Shown here one piece after another: positions 50,101 to 59,620 of a stretch of 64,000 nt of DNA. This DNA comes from Lepturacanthus savala. Taxonomy: Eukaryota; Chordata; Actinopteri; Scombriformes; Trichiuridae. Each line of letters begins with the position of its first letter. Positions within the stretch are counted from its first letter, which is position 1. The notes under the pieces were generated by a model that worked only from the letters and a program-made list of their open reading frames with translations, did no database searches and had not been told where the DNA came from. The stretch covers positions 6,592,934 through 6,656,933 of the forward strand of contig CM060477.1 in the NCBI GenBank assembly GCA_030544235.1. The letters run 5' to 3'. The position numbers and the translations under genes were made by a program.

Positions 50101-51787
50101 TGCTTTGTGTCTCTACTGTGCGAGAAGCCTGGAAGTTGCGGTTTATGATGATGGATGTAGTAGATAAACATTTACTTATTGCACACCCTATTGATCAAAT
50201 AAAATTTGAGCTCTCACAGAACGTCTGCTCTTATGCTTATTATCTCCTTTTGTTTTAGAAAGAAGACGGGACGGTGAACAGAGATTTTAAGAAGACAAAG
50301 ACGAGAGAACAAGTGATCGCAGCCTTCCACGACTTTGTCAAAGGAAATAAAGATATACTGGTGAGTGTGTATGTAGTTAACCATATGTGTGTGTGTGTAG
50401 CCCCAATAACAGATTGACTAAAATACACACATATACACACTGATTTTAAGCTTTCTAGACTAGAAGGAAAGGGAAGTCCTTGGGAACTCCCTGGGCTTCT
50501 TTATGCTTGCAAACACACATACATATTTATTTGAGAGTTTGTTCATTGTGTCAAAAAAAATGAACAAACAGTATCCAGTACCCTGGATACTGAAAGGGAC
50601 ATTCAGTATCCAGGGTATGAAATGTATCCGCCACGAATTTTATTGTATGAATTAACAAGATATAAAAGCTCTTCTTATTTTTTTTTTTTTGGCAGAATGG
50701 TTATCGAGCCAGACTGAAGGAAATCAGAGACACTCTGGAGATCTCCCCATTCTTCAAAACCCATGAGGTAATTTCCATTTCCAGTCCTGGAAACTGTTGC
50801 TCTGCTGGTGCAAGAAATACATATTAAATGAACATAAATGTCTGAAAAGTAATAAATAAACTTCTTATTCACAATGAAAACTGTGTAAAATAGTATGTAT
50901 ATATTATTCTAAAATTATGAAGACAAATATATGAAAGTTGTTTTTCTTCTCTTATCTGCCCTGTGGGCAATAGATGCAAGGTCATGGGAATTTGTCCCAT
51001 TGTGGTGAAATGATATTTTCTATTGGCATGTAGAGAAATGTGCTAAGTGCTATTTTTGGCTTCATAACGGCCATATAAAGTCAAGCTGTTGAAATTCCCC
51101 ATGAATACACACCAAACTTTAAGCAACCTTTAAACGTTTTCACAATATTTTTGGTTGTGCTTTAGTGCAACTTTTTGGGTTTTGCAGAATTTGAATTCCA
51201 GTTCCGTGGACTGTCACGAGACATTATCACTTCATCAAACAGCATGCAGCATATATACCTACGTTTCTGCATTTGGCGAATTAACGTCTTATCTGTTGTC
51301 AATTTGTGACATCCGATTTAGCCGATACAAGTTAACATACAAACAAATAGCAGGTCACGTGATGGAATTTGGACACCTGCCACCCTGACCACACACTGAC
51401 ACACTTGTGTGCACACACGCGTGTTACGCAGACGCAAATGTGAAAAGTTGGTGTGACAAAACAGGAAATGAGTTATGAGTTCGTGTTTTTGAAAGACACA
51501 AACATAGATGTAATGATGAATGCAAGAACAGCTTCTCTTATTGATTCTTTCCTTTTTTTTTTTGCGTGTCCCTGAAGGTGATTGGCAGCTCCCTGTTATT
51601 CGTCCATGACAGCAAAGGTCGGGCCAAAGTGTGGATGATCGACTTTGGGAAAACCACGCCGCTCCCCGATGGACAGGAACTGACCCACCGAGCGACGTGG
51701 CGTGAAGGGAACAGGGAGGACGGCTACTTCTGCGGACTCGATAGTTTGTTGGATATCATTACGTCCATGGTGAACTCTGAGACTTGA
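34052..51787 (+). CDS. itpkb: itpkb, inositol-trisphosphate 3-kinase B (complete, 11 coding exons)
   Basis: Phosphorylates Ins(1,4,5)P3 to Ins(1,3,4,5)P4, ending IP3-driven calcium release and making a second messenger. Coding exons: 34052-34098, 35140-35305, 35682-35963, 36959-37882, 47008-47107, 47972-48009, 48094-48269, 48606-48810, 50259-50360, 50696-50767, 51578-51787. All junctions are GT-AG and all phases agree, giving 773 residues (human ITPKB is 946). Residues 1-473 are a low-complexity regulatory region; an Arg/Gln-rich helix near 148-175 matches the human [20 protein letters not shown] region. IPAVIITDHG and LRKLSSSSASSAGFSSSWEE also match human. The catalytic domain starts near 474 with [17 protein letters not shown] (calmodulin-binding region), then the IPK signature PCVMDCKMG (568-576), IGSSLLF (706-712) and MIDFGKTTPLP (from 724). 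The start ATG has G at -3 and +4. Domain order and conserved residues look intact. Confidence 0.96.
34099..35139 (+). other. itpkb intron 2
   Basis: 1.04-kb intron. Around 34542 CAGGGTTCCCCAGGGTCCTAA...CTTAAAAACATTGAATTTAT resembles the left end of a fish repeat also seen as a right-end relic at 14985-15150. No exon seen. Confidence 0.55.
35140..35305 (+). CDS. itpkb: itpkb exon 3
   Basis: Acceptor CTACACAG, donor CCCCAG|GTATCT; 166 nt, completing residue 16 and ending at residue 71. The peptide is Ser/Pro/Arg-rich (SSTASRARTSPVGRPVLPVP) and ends GGLYSPTSPQ. Confidence 0.9.
35682..35963 (+). CDS. itpkb: itpkb exon 4
   Basis: Acceptor TCTCCTAG, donor GTAGAG|GTGATG; 282 nt, residues 72-165. 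It is strikingly GC-rich in a largely AT-rich window. It encodes a Ser/Pro/Arg block, a Gly/Asp/Glu/Arg run, and a helix ending LLQIHRELQNVE, matching human [12 protein letters not shown]. Very high GC and long antisense open frames are composition effects. Confidence 0.93.
35964..36958 (+). other. itpkb intron 4
   Basis: 1.0-kb intron, mostly made of one hAT-like element (36070-36864). Confidence 0.85.
36070..36864. mobile_element. Non-autonomous hAT-like element in itpkb intron 4
   Basis: The left end GAGGGGTGTCAAACATGTGG and right end AATTTGACACCACTG form an inverted repeat, flanked by TTTTAGAG (36062-36069) and TTTTAGAA (36865-36872), an 8-bp target duplication with one mismatch. Subterminal CCGGCCCACTGGATGATTGC and CCGGCCCATTTGAGATTAAA are also inverted-repeat-family features. 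The interior is AT-rich with no transposase. It is inserted 106 bp after the exon 4 donor and 94 bp before the exon 5 acceptor. Confidence 0.85.
36959..37882 (+). CDS. itpkb: itpkb exon 5 (large exon)
   Basis: Acceptor TTTTTCCAG, donor AAAGCG|GTAAGC; 924 nt, residues 166-473. It begins VRGKVGIFEAHISGIRDQVL, like human [12 protein letters not shown]. The middle is a highly charged, Lys/Glu/Arg-rich stretch probably disordered. It ends with the conserved IPAVIITDHG and SSSSASSAGFSSSWEESEED blocks just before the kinase domain. Human has a longer equivalent exon, which accounts for most of the size difference. Confidence 0.95.
38372..38418. repeat. (GT)n microsatellite
   Basis: About 23 uninterrupted GT units in itpkb intron 5. 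Confidence 0.95.
40010..40390. repeat. Relic of 'GCAACTAACGATTA' hAT-type family
   Basis: Starts near ACTAGGCCTGCAAGCAACAT and CATTACTGATTAATCTCTTG; ends near GATTATTTGATTATCAATTA. Internal GTCTAAAACGGAAAGAATTT matches the family order only loosely. Confidence 0.42.
40642..40737 (+). other. Candidate small exon (32 codons) in itpkb intron 5
   Basis: ATG with A at -3 opens MTKEIKRLVEQKLQSQGNGA and stays open for 32 codons to CAGAAG|GTGTGT, a usable donor. It would splice in phase 0 to exon 6. No recognised homology. It may be chance: a stop follows three codons past the donor. Confidence 0.2.
40862..40887. repeat. (AC)n microsatellite
   Basis: About 13 AC units in itpkb intron 5. Confidence 0.9.
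42695..42754. repeat. (CT)n microsatellite
   Basis: About 27 CT units with one interruption near the end. It lies 14 kb downstream of the GA tract at 28511 and is complementary to it. Confidence 0.95.
43874..43883 (+). promoter_or_regulatory. TATA-like box before the candidate alternative exon
   Basis: GATATAAGAG would place a start near 43905, leaving a leader of about 50 nt. Weak evidence alone; TATA-like sequences are frequent in AT-rich introns. Confidence 0.3.
43956..44042 (+). CDS. Candidate alternative first exon of itpkb encoding a membrane anchor
   Basis: An ATG in strong context (GCCGGTCATGG: G at -3, G at +4) opens 29 codons, MVWSAWLCSLWTVVVSVGAV followed by LIITLIHLQ, and ends exactly at CTCCAG|GTACAGT, a good donor. 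The length, 87 nt, leaves phase 0, which is the phase exon 6 needs, so it would give an uninterrupted 329-residue protein with the complete kinase domain. Residues 10-27 are strongly hydrophobic and could act as a signal anchor. A TATA-like GATATAAGAG at 43874-43883 sits about 75 bp before the ATG. I do not recall such an isoform being described; this is a prediction from sequence alone. Confidence 0.4.
44202..44237. repeat. (AC)n microsatellite
   Basis: About 18 AC units, 160 bp after the candidate alternative exon. Confidence 0.95.
46211..46266. repeat. (GT)n microsatellite, interrupted
   Basis: GT tract with GC interruptions in itpkb intron 5. Confidence 0.9.
46373..46586. mobile_element. 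Short hAT-type element with GCAGCTCTAG end
   Basis: CTAGTGCTGTCACTATTTTC at the left and ACTAATGGTTGCAGCTCTAG at the right form an imperfect inverted repeat, with GATTAATC-type motifs near both ends. It is a compact member of the family seen as relics elsewhere in the window. Confidence 0.6.
47008..47107 (+). CDS. itpkb: itpkb exon 6 (start of kinase domain)
   Basis: Acceptor GATTATAG, donor CATGCAG|GTATGT; 100 nt. It encodes [20 protein letters not shown] and then KKKYPWIQLAGHA, nearly identical to human [25 protein letters not shown]. The Trp- and Lys-rich segment is the calmodulin-binding region of the family. Confidence 0.96.
47108..47971 (+). other. itpkb intron 6
   Basis: Contains the long AC repeat and a short GAGCTGCAACTAACCACTAT fragment (about 47359) of the 'GCAACTAACGATTA' family. 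No exon seen. Confidence 0.6.
47115..47187. repeat. (AC)n microsatellite next to the exon 6 donor
   Basis: About 36 uninterrupted AC units beginning 8 bp after the donor, the longest CA repeat in the window. Confidence 0.97.
47972..48009 (+). CDS. itpkb: itpkb exon 7 (38-nt micro-exon)
   Basis: Acceptor CATTTACAG, donor TTAAAA|GTAAGG. It encodes (G)SFKAGANGRILK, matching human GSFKAAANGRILK; the lysine-containing region belongs to the N-lobe. Confidence 0.95.
48094..48269 (+). CDS. itpkb: itpkb exon 8 (IPK signature)
   Basis: Acceptor TTCTTTTAG, donor AGTGAG|GTGAGC; 176 nt. It encodes KHCECEQRCLSLLMRDVLRP, the substrate-side YVPGYHGDV segment and PCVMDCKMGV. The last is the catalytic signature (Asp572, Lys574, Gly576) of inositol polyphosphate kinases. 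Confidence 0.97.
48606..48810 (+). CDS. itpkb: itpkb exon 9
   Basis: Acceptor CCTCTAG, donor GTCAAG|GTAAGA; 205 nt. It encodes TYLEEELTKARKKPSPRPDM and [20 protein letters not shown]. These residues are almost unchanged from human and are part of the IP3-specific insert and C-lobe. Confidence 0.97.
48811..50258 (+). other. itpkb intron 9
   Basis: 1.4-kb intron. A relic of the 'tactcaagtac' fish repeat lies at about 49515-49625 (AAGTAATTTACTTGGCTCAA, TTGTACTCCACTAGATTTTA). GT-rich tracts occur near 48830 and 49240. No exon seen. Confidence 0.6.
50259..50360 (+). CDS. itpkb: itpkb exon 10
   Basis: Acceptor TTGTTTTAG, donor ATACTG|GTGAGT; 102 nt, phase 0. It encodes [20 protein letters not shown] and then AAFHDFVKGNKDIL; human has [20 protein letters not shown]. 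Confidence 0.97.
50538..50613. repeat. Cluster of nested inverted repeats in itpkb intron 10
   Basis: GTTTGTTCAT and ATGAACAAAC flank a 13-bp spacer at about 50538-50570. Immediately after, CAGTATCCAG (50569-50578) faces CTGGATACTG (50583-50592) with a 4-bp loop, and CAGTATCCAG recurs at 50604-50613. The cluster ends 82 bp before exon 11. Confidence 0.85.
50696..50767 (+). CDS. itpkb: itpkb exon 11
   Basis: Acceptor T-rich GGCAG, donor CATGAG|GTAATT; 72 nt. It encodes NGYRARLKEIRDTLEISPFF then KTHE, aligned with human YRDRLKAIRTTLEVSPFF. Confidence 0.95.
50768..51577 (+). other. itpkb intron 11
   Basis: 0.8-kb intron, AT-rich, no exon or repeat recognised. Confidence 0.6.
51578..51787 (+). 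CDS. itpkb: itpkb exon 12 (last coding exon, with stop)
   Basis: Acceptor CCCTGAAG; 69 codons then TGA at 51785-51787. It contains IGSSLLFVHD and VWMIDFGKTTPLPDGQ, the conserved SSLL and metal-binding IDF motifs, and ends DIITSMVNSET, like human DILTEMSQDAPLA. Confidence 0.97.
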   Translation: MIGSSLLFVHDSKGRAKVWMIDFGKTTPLPDGQELTHRATWREGNREDGYFCGLDSLLDIITSMVNSET

Positions 51788-54500
51788 AGTCCAAGGAGTT
51801 TCCTAATCCCAAGTTAACGTTTGGACAAACAAACCACTCCGTTCAGTCTTTATCGCCCCGGTGAACACTTTGGACTTCCTCGAGAACTGCATCCTCCTCC
51901 ATGACAATGCATGGCTGAATCTAATGATGGATGCTGCCTCTTTTTTTATATTCAATGGAGATTCAAGAGCTATTTCTTCCCTAAATCATAACCTTCTTAT
52001 TGTCCTTAACCGCTCAAGTGACAGATGTAAAACGCCTTTTTCACAGCAGACATTTTATCCTGCAAAAGCAAAAAAAAAAAAAGCATGTGTTACTAATAAC
52101 ATTAACAAGGGCTCAGATACATTAACGTAGACTAGTAGACCATGGGCCAGCATGCACAATATTATTAATGTTAATAATAGCACCTGTGCAAAATGTCTGC
52201 TGTGAAAAAGCTCTTTTTTCACATGAAATATAACCTTTTTTACTGAAATAATTTTCCATTTAAAACCAGGAAACATACATTGCTTAATTGAGGGACAAGA
52301 GTAGGGATATTCTATATTTTTGTTATTGTTAAAAAAAATCCTGAAAAGAAGAAACTATCAACGTATCAATACCAGGCATGAATATATAGGTATAAAATAT
52401 TTTTTTTAACGTTCTGTTGCAAAAATGCACAGGGACCATGATTCCCTAATGGGATTTATTGTTTTTTGGGGTATTTTCATGGGATTTTTTGGAATAATAG
52501 GAAAAATATAGAATATAACCTGCCTAATCCCACTATATTAAAGCCACTTAAAGAGAAACAAGCACTTAAACCACAATAATTATCCATCATAGTTTGAAAG
52601 ATGCTGTAGTCACAAAGAAAGTAAAGAAATATATAGGTTTAACATGATGGACTGTCTGGTTCCCTTTAGACTGATTAATAGTAGAAACACAACTTCACCC
52701 TGATTTTCACCTGAATCAGGGTGAAATTGTATTTCTTACTTAACAGATGTGAACTCAAAAACCTGTCTGCAATTAAGTATATTTCCACTGTTTGACATTG
52801 TAAAACTGTGTGTTTTAACTCATGAAAACATCATTTTTAGTTGTGTTTTACGGTAAAAAACAGTCTTTTTTAGCAGTTTGTCACTTCTGTTTGAGCACAT
52901 TCTGAGCAGTAGACAAGATTTTTTAAAAAGTGCCAGCGGTTACATGGAGATAAATTTAAAAGCTACAGTAGAATTACAGTATGTGAGAGGTTACACATTT
53001 GTGACATTTGCAGCTAACATGGTGTCCATAGTGCTTCCCTAGCCAAACACTTCACCCCTCACACATTGTTGGTGGGATTGTTCACAATGTACAGTAGATT
53101 TATTATGTTTTTTTTTTTTGTAACATAATTTTAGTGTACTCAAATCCTGTGGAACACTTACAGCCATGAACAATCGTATTTAAGCTATACAGTGCCTTGA
53201 CATTACAAAGCCAAGTCAGACAACTGAAAATATGTTCTTACTTTTAAATGTTACGATGGATTTTTTTTCCTGCGAGTCTTACATGTAGTCTGACATGGGT
53301 GCATGTTTATTATCCTCTCAAAGTTTGCTCTTAATTTCGTAGCTCACTCTGTTTTATTTATAACGTTATATTAGGTTTTGTGTTACTACTTCATAGGATA
53401 CTGTGACGTTTTTGAACTTTTGGCTGTCATGTTGTTTTGTCTTCAAGCATGTGATAACAGCATGAGGGGAAAAGTCAAACTGTAAGGGGCAGCTGGCTAT
53501 ATTCAAACTGGAGGATATGGCTTAAGAAAAGATCAATGTTGTTCAGCGAGCGCATTTATTTTGGCGGGGAGAGGAGGCAGGAAAGGCAAAAAAAAACAAA
53601 ACAGTTTAATTTTCTCTGCGATATATTTAAAATACCATAGTGTTCAGTTGATGTTTGCAGTGGCTGTAGACAGAAAGAGACTGATTGTAATCCCATGCAG
53701 TGCCTTCTTAAAATAATCATTCGATGTTTTGGGAAATGCACTTATTTGCTTTCTTTTCGAGTTAGACGAGAAGATCGAGAGAAAATTCACTAGCGGCACA
53801 AAATCTGTAAACAGAAACAAAGAAAACAACTCTTTATTAAAGCTTTTCTACAGATTACACAACCAAGATAAGAGGTTTTAATCAGTGAACTTTTGATGTG
53901 CTGTTAGATTTTCTTACCTTCGAACAGAGCCAGGATGTCCTTGTTTCCAGGGTTTATGCTAAGCTAAGATAACCAGCTGATGGCTGTAATCTACAATTGT
54001 AAATACGATTGATCTTCTTGTGTAACCTACAGCAAGCAAATTAAGTGGATTTCCTCATTTTTATTTAACATTCCTGTAAGACCAACCATCTTAGCTTTTG
54101 CTTATGCTCCCCCGATGTGCATTTACAGTTGTTTGTTAGTAGGTATCATATTTGTTCTGGTTTTGCTGGCTTGTGTATTTATTTGGATTGTTCCTTTAAA
54201 AAAGTGTGTATTTGGTAAACATAAAACAAACAAAAAAAAGAGACCTGCTTCCATGTGTGATTTCTTTGAATTTTGGTATCAAATTATATAGTTTCTGAGC
54301 TTCTGGCCATCTATCGAGATTTCTGTTAAATGTCGAGAATAATGAAAAGTCTTAGTAATCTTAACTTGTGAAATGTAGGAAAATTGTCATCTAAACTGAG
54401 AGATCCCACATTTATCCTGTGTGTCGCTGTGGCTTCTTGACCACAGCGTTTACTGTGTTTGCATTATGCAAAAATTCCATTCAAACCTCACCTGTCCACA
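51788..54500 (+). other. itpkb 3'UTR and downstream region
   Basis: No further coding sequence. The end of the transcript is not clear: variant poly(A) signals ATTAAA occur at 52537-52542 and 53836-53841, and I saw no AATAAA before about 54,800. Human ITPKB also has a long 3'UTR. A degraded fish repeat lies at 53700-54060. Confidence 0.5.
53700..54060. repeat. Degraded teleost interspersed repeat in itpkb 3' region
   Basis: GATGTTTTGGGAAATGCACT, CGAGTTAGACGAGAAGATCG and TTTATGCTAAGCTAAGATAA occur in the order of a common fish repeat as I recall it. If the 3'UTR extends this far it would be transcribed. Confidence 0.5.
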
Positions 54501-54769
54501 ATATAAGCATCCAGAGCTGATGGGAGAGAAATGTTGAGATGGACATGTCTGATTTTTTTGATTTTCAAGGTGAGCTTTTTGAACACTTTTACTACAGTAG
54601 CCTAAACTTTGGCTGCATATTTTTCCTTTTCTGCAAGTTTTGGTTCAGAAAACAGTTTTGTTTCATATAATTAAAATGATCCTTTCATATTTATCCTTGC
54701 GTTTGCCAGCTCGCTTCATGGTAAAACAGAGTCTTCATTAAAGTAAGGGACAATCTGTGCTGGTAGCAT

Positions 54770-55340
54770 TTTATCATAATTAGCCGTTATATCCTCATTA
54801 GATCTTTAATAAACTGTTAATTAATGAGTTATTAATAAATTCTTTGTTGGCAGTTTGGTAATGATTTATAATGACGGTAGCTGCAGAATGATGATAGTTA
54901 ACAGAGCATTAATAAACTGTTAGTTAATTAGTTATAAATGACTTGTTAATAACTTATATATGTTTTTAGGACGTTATTCTAAAGTTGCAACTATTCCTCA
55001 TTTACTAACAGTTAATAAATGAAGAATAGTTTTAACTTTAGAATAACTTACTAACTATAAGGAATAGTTATAAATCATTAACATACAGTTAACAAGTCAT
55101 TTATAACTTGTTAAGTTACTCGATAACTCATTAAATAACAGTTTGTTATGTATTGGCTATCTATAAGGCACAATTATAAATCTGTTATTCAACAAGTCAT
55201 TTAGAACTAATTAATTAACAGTTTATTAACTATATATAAGGCATTATTAAAAATCCTTAACGAACTGTTAAACACTTAACAAGTCATTAATAGCTCATTA
55301 ATTAACATTTTACTAATGATCTATTAACTAGTAGATTCCC
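54770..55340. repeat. Large AT-rich inverted repeat (MITE-like)
   Basis: The centre is near 55007: GTTATTCTAAAGTTGCAACT at the left faces AGTTTTAACTTTAGAATAAC at the right. The arms run outward through repeated TTATAAATGACTTGTTAA, AATAAACTGTTAATTAATGA and complementary TTAACAAGTCATTTATAACT segments, with rough 70-100 bp internal periodicity. It is noncoding and could fold into a long hairpin between itpkb and coq8a. Confidence 0.75.
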
Positions 55341-56320
55341 CCTTTGCTTATTAATTTATTTCCGCTACTTTAGATCCCTTACATGTTAACTGGGTTTCTA
55401 TCAAGCTTTTTTATCAAACTGTCCTTGTTTACCAGGAAATGTTTTCAATCAACAGGACATTTGAATGTGTTAGTCTTGGAAAACCTTATGACCTCCTTGA
55501 TTAAACAGAATGTAACACGGTCTGTGTGGATCTATGGCGCCCTCTGCTGTCACTTTACTGACGCTACAAAAACATCCATCTCAGAAAGTGCAGGACCCAA
55601 ATTTACACCATGAGTTAAAAAATGAATGTGAAATATTGAAATAATTGCCTATGGCCTTTTTTTTAGTTTTTGGGAAAACACACATTTTATCAAATGCAGA
55701 GAAAAATATATTTATTAATCATTTTATTTAAAAAGGCTTTGACAGTGGATGACTGGTTCTATACACATATAATGCTGTGTGTCACTTATGTAACATTAAA
55801 GAATAAAGTGACTTCAGGCCATTTTTTAACATTCTAGTGTGACTTTAGGCAATTTTAAACCTGGTTTAAACTGTTCTATCATTCCATAGTGAAACTCTAA
55901 ACTTACATTACCTGAAGCTAAATTAAACTAAAAATAAATTATAATAAATTGATTCAAGAATCAGGGCTTCTTCTGCACCAAGAGATTATTGCTTCTTTGA
56001 AGCAGCCGCCATTATAAAAGTTTGGTAAATTATATTTTATCCTGAATTGGGCAAAAAATAATGGGGCATTTTTACCACGTTTTCAGAATTTGAAAAACTA
56101 TAAAACAACATCCATGTTTTTTTTGTTGTTTACACAGTGCTTACCTCTTGCTAACAGCAGATGTCAGCACAGGCTCATTTCACCGTCGAGACACGTTTTT
56201 ATTCCTGTTTGGCTTCGTCATAGACTTAAATATTTGATTTATTGCCGCTTCTTGACCAGATTTCACTCTTGCAAACGTGTCATTTGCTCTCAATAACATG
56301 GAATTTAAATGCCAGCGCTT
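55341..56320. other. Intergenic region between itpkb and coq8a
   Basis: AT-rich. No exon recognised, and nothing resembling presenilin-2, which lies here in human. The phrase GAGAATATTATATTTATTGATCATTTTA at about 57412 is similar to about 55699, suggesting a short duplicated or repeat-derived segment on either side of the coq8a promoter. Confidence 0.5.
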
Positions 56321-56329
56321 TGTTTTTTA

Positions 56330-56720
56330 GGCGCACGCGACGAACCAATGAGAAGCCGCGTTCTATCTTCCGCCTCCCGCTAGCAGCCAATAGGAGGAGA
56401 GAGGGGGCGGGGCGAAGGCGCCAAACCAGAACCCTGCATGGATTCGGTGGAGCTAATCAGCTTTGCTCGTGTTTGCGGGGTGAAACCGACACTTCTTCCC
56501 GCATAAACATGTTTACACGAGGTCACTTTGCATTTTAAAGGTGTTTTAAGACTCCAGTGGAGAGGAAAAGGGGGGAATTTCCATATAAAAGAGTAGGCAA
56601 ACAGTGGCGCTGAGTGCGTGTGGGGGGAGTTGCGTCAAACGCGCGTCTCTGGAAGTGAAGTTAGTAAATAATAAGGTTTGACCTCGTGGTGGAGAGAGAG
56701 AGAGAAGGAGAGAGGGAGGG
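56330..56720 (+). promoter_or_regulatory. coq8a: coq8a promoter, CpG-rich, with CCAAT and GC boxes
   Basis: Within about 100 bp there are two CCAAT boxes, GAACCAATGAG (about 56342-56352) and AGCCAATAGG (about 56384-56393), and a GC box GGGGGCGGGGC (about 56403-56413). They sit in a CpG-rich island in AT-rich sequence. No clear TATA box, typical of a housekeeping mitochondrial-protein gene. A GA-rich tract follows at 56692-56731. Confidence 0.75.
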
Positions 56721-56900
56721 AGAGAGAGAGAATATCTGGATTAAACACGGTGTGCAGCAGCAAGCGGGCAAGAAGCAGCAAATAACACCTGAAACCACAC
56801 GCTTCTGTATAATTTAATATCAGAAAAAGACGTGTTTCTGTCAGCTGTCGACGTCACGAGACGAGGGTCGGAGACACGCGCAGCCCCGACACAGCTGCTG
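56450..56900 (+). other. coq8a: coq8a noncoding exon 1 (5' end approximate)
   Basis: The exon ends ACAGCTGCTG|GTGAGTATTA, a consensus donor with last base 56900. It joins to the acceptor at 60954, adding 6 nt of leader before the ATG. The 5' boundary is a guess from the promoter elements. Confidence 0.6.
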
Positions 56901-58166
56901 GTGAGTATTATAATAATTATTATTCTGCAGTAAAACCACAGACTGCCGTGAATTCTCTTATATTGGACGGCTTCTAACACCGTTGACCTCCAAGCTGCAG
57001 CAGCTCTGACGTCCCCAGACGTCCATGTCTGCCGCTGCTCCACTTCTGCAAACTTCAACGCAGCGGGGCTCTATTCAAGCCTGGAAACTATTTTCAGCTG
57101 CGCAGTTTACAAGAAAGGTTTCTGTATTTTTAACTTATTTATTTATTGTGTAGCAGCAGCCTGGAGGTTAGCTTGAATTCACACTAGTAAACAACAACAA
57201 CAACAGCAGCGACAACGTGGTTTGTTGTTGCTGCAGCCGCCAGTTTGATGTATTTATGGAAAGTGTCTTAAAGATAAATGGATCTACAACTGAATGTAGG
57301 ATAAAGTCTTCAGAAGGTGATGTACTTATAGAACTTAACTATTAATATTATAATGGTATCAGTCATTTTCTCATTTTTTTAGGAAATTACACAAAAAACT
57401 TTATCAAATGCAGAGAATATTATATTTATTGATCATTTTAATCAAAAAGTCTTTGACAGTTGACTTAATTAAAGTGGCTTTAGTCAACTTTAGACCTGGC
57501 TTAAACTGCCCTTTCATTCCATAGTGAAAGTCTAAACTTACATTACCTGCATTTTTAATAAATAAGATGTGGCAAATTTTCAATGAGGTGATGAGACATG
57601 TTTAATGGACTGAAGATACTGGAACTACCTTTCTTTCATTGGCTACATATTTACTTAATTTATTGATATGCATAGAAAGTATAACTTTTATTAATTTATT
57701 AATAAAGATTAAATCACTATAAACATTATAGCCTGTATCACTCACCATTATAAACTGATTCAAGAACCATGTTTAGACATTATTCATGTTTGATACTTGA
57801 AGAAAATAACATTCTCAAGCACCAGCCTCCTCCTGGTTTGTAGTGTTGTACAGGATGAGATGTGACTTTTTGCACGATTCCCCTGTTGAAAGTGGTGGCT
57901 GACGCTATAGCTGTGGTGGCTCACCGTTGCACAGTAACGGGAAATCTTTGCCACTTTTGGCTCGGGATCAGCAGTCGGTCGCGCTGACGAGAGGATGAGG
58001 GTGAGCCGTGAGGTGTCCCGAACATTCACACATGCTGCTGGTTACAGGCTGCAGGATATTTCTATAGGAGTGAGTCAACAGCCTGAGTGGAGTCACAGCA
58101 GCAGAGCCCAGACAACAGCTGAGACTTAGGTGTTTGCCACACATGTAGGCTAATCACAGTCTGCAT

Positions 58167-58169
<3 letters not shown>

Positions 58170-58197
<28 letters not shown>
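58170..58197. repeat. (AC)n microsatellite
   Basis: 14 AC units in coq8a intron 1. Confidence 0.92.
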
Positions 58198-58201
<4 letters not shown>

Positions 58202-59329
58202 CCTTGTAGTGATCCCTCCTCACCCTCCAGGCATCATAAAGTTTTTCCTCAACTGTTTAGGTGCTTGTGGCACGTTGACAAATAGGAAGTTGCTCAATAG
58301 ATTTCATTACGCAATAAACACTAACATCTTCCTGATGGCGCCTGATTTTAGCAAAGTGGAATTTATCCAACCAGTGCAGGACTTGCATATTTATTGATGC
58401 ATGTTTGCTGTAGTCACACGTGAAGCACAAGATTTAATTTTCCATGAATTCAGACATTTGCATTTTTGCAGCCCTCACCACTTTACTCTAATGGCCACAT
58501 GATCATAGTTGACAGGATTTCTTTTCAGTATATCATGTAAACAACACATTACACGTTAAAGTTTTGATCCGATTTTTTTTATTTTTGACAATGTACTTCG
58601 GTTTATTTGCGTGTGATTGTGTAGTCTGTTGCACCAAACAGTTATAGGTGAAGTGAAGTGAATGAAATAATGACGACTAGTTGTATAAAACTGCACACAC
58701 AGTCTCGGTTTCAGTTGAAAGTTGTTTGAGGAACAGCCTCTCCTGGGTCTCTTGTAGATGAATTAAAATCTTGTCTCTCATCTCTCGTCTCACATTTCGT
58801 GTACACCAGGCTTGCGTTAGTAGATTTAAAGGAGCCCTTTATTTTAAATTCTTATCTATTTATACAAAAAAAAGTTTGAATTGTCCAGAAGCAGCTAGTT
58901 ACACCTGCAGCAGCAATGCAGTCCACCTTCTCACACACACAAACCACATTTCCCCTCCTCCCCTCCCTACTGAAACAGCCACTCTGTTGTGATTGGTGCT
59001 GTCCATCAGAGAGGGGCCGCTAGTACATGATGAACTCGAGGCTGAAACAAAATATGGTCCCCGCCCTGAAACAAGCCGGTGTTGGTCTAAAATAAAGACA
59101 GCTTCAGGACAGAGTGGTTTACTCCCGCACCTAAGATGTTTTTAGAAACACTTCAGTGAAATATTGATCTGTTATGTCTTAATTAAAAAAAATCAGCCTG
59201 GCCACTACTGGCCTGGCATGGAATTACAGGCTTTTAGTTGGATCATATTCATGTTGAGGTGTCCGTATGGTCTGAGATATTTGGCACGTGGAGTGAAATT
59301 TTCTTTCTAACTATGGGACGACAATATCT

Positions 59330-59620
59330 GGATTTGTGTAGCTTGGGCCCTAAGGTATCTATGCAGGTGCAAGATATCACCACCATGATGGCACCTGTTT
59401 AAAGGTCCATTTACCACAGTGTTACCAAACAACAGAAAATTCAAAGTGATCCAGAAACCAGGGTTTCATCCAGATCATTACTAAAATGTATTCACCTGTT
59501 CGTAGTACCATTCCCGCAATTCACTGAAAATTTAACGAAAATCTGTGCAAAACTTTTAGAGATATTTTACAAATGGATAAACAAGCGGCAGCGAAAACCT
59601 CCTTGGCTGAGGTAAAAAAT
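59330..59620 (+). repeat. Degraded retroposon tail-like repeat
   Basis: AAATCTGTGCAAAACTTTTAGAGATATTTTAC followed by GCAGCGAAAACCTCCTTGGC resembles the 3' part of a widespread fish repeat ('aacctccttggcggaggtaa'). A short open frame across it is not a gene. Confidence 0.42.
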
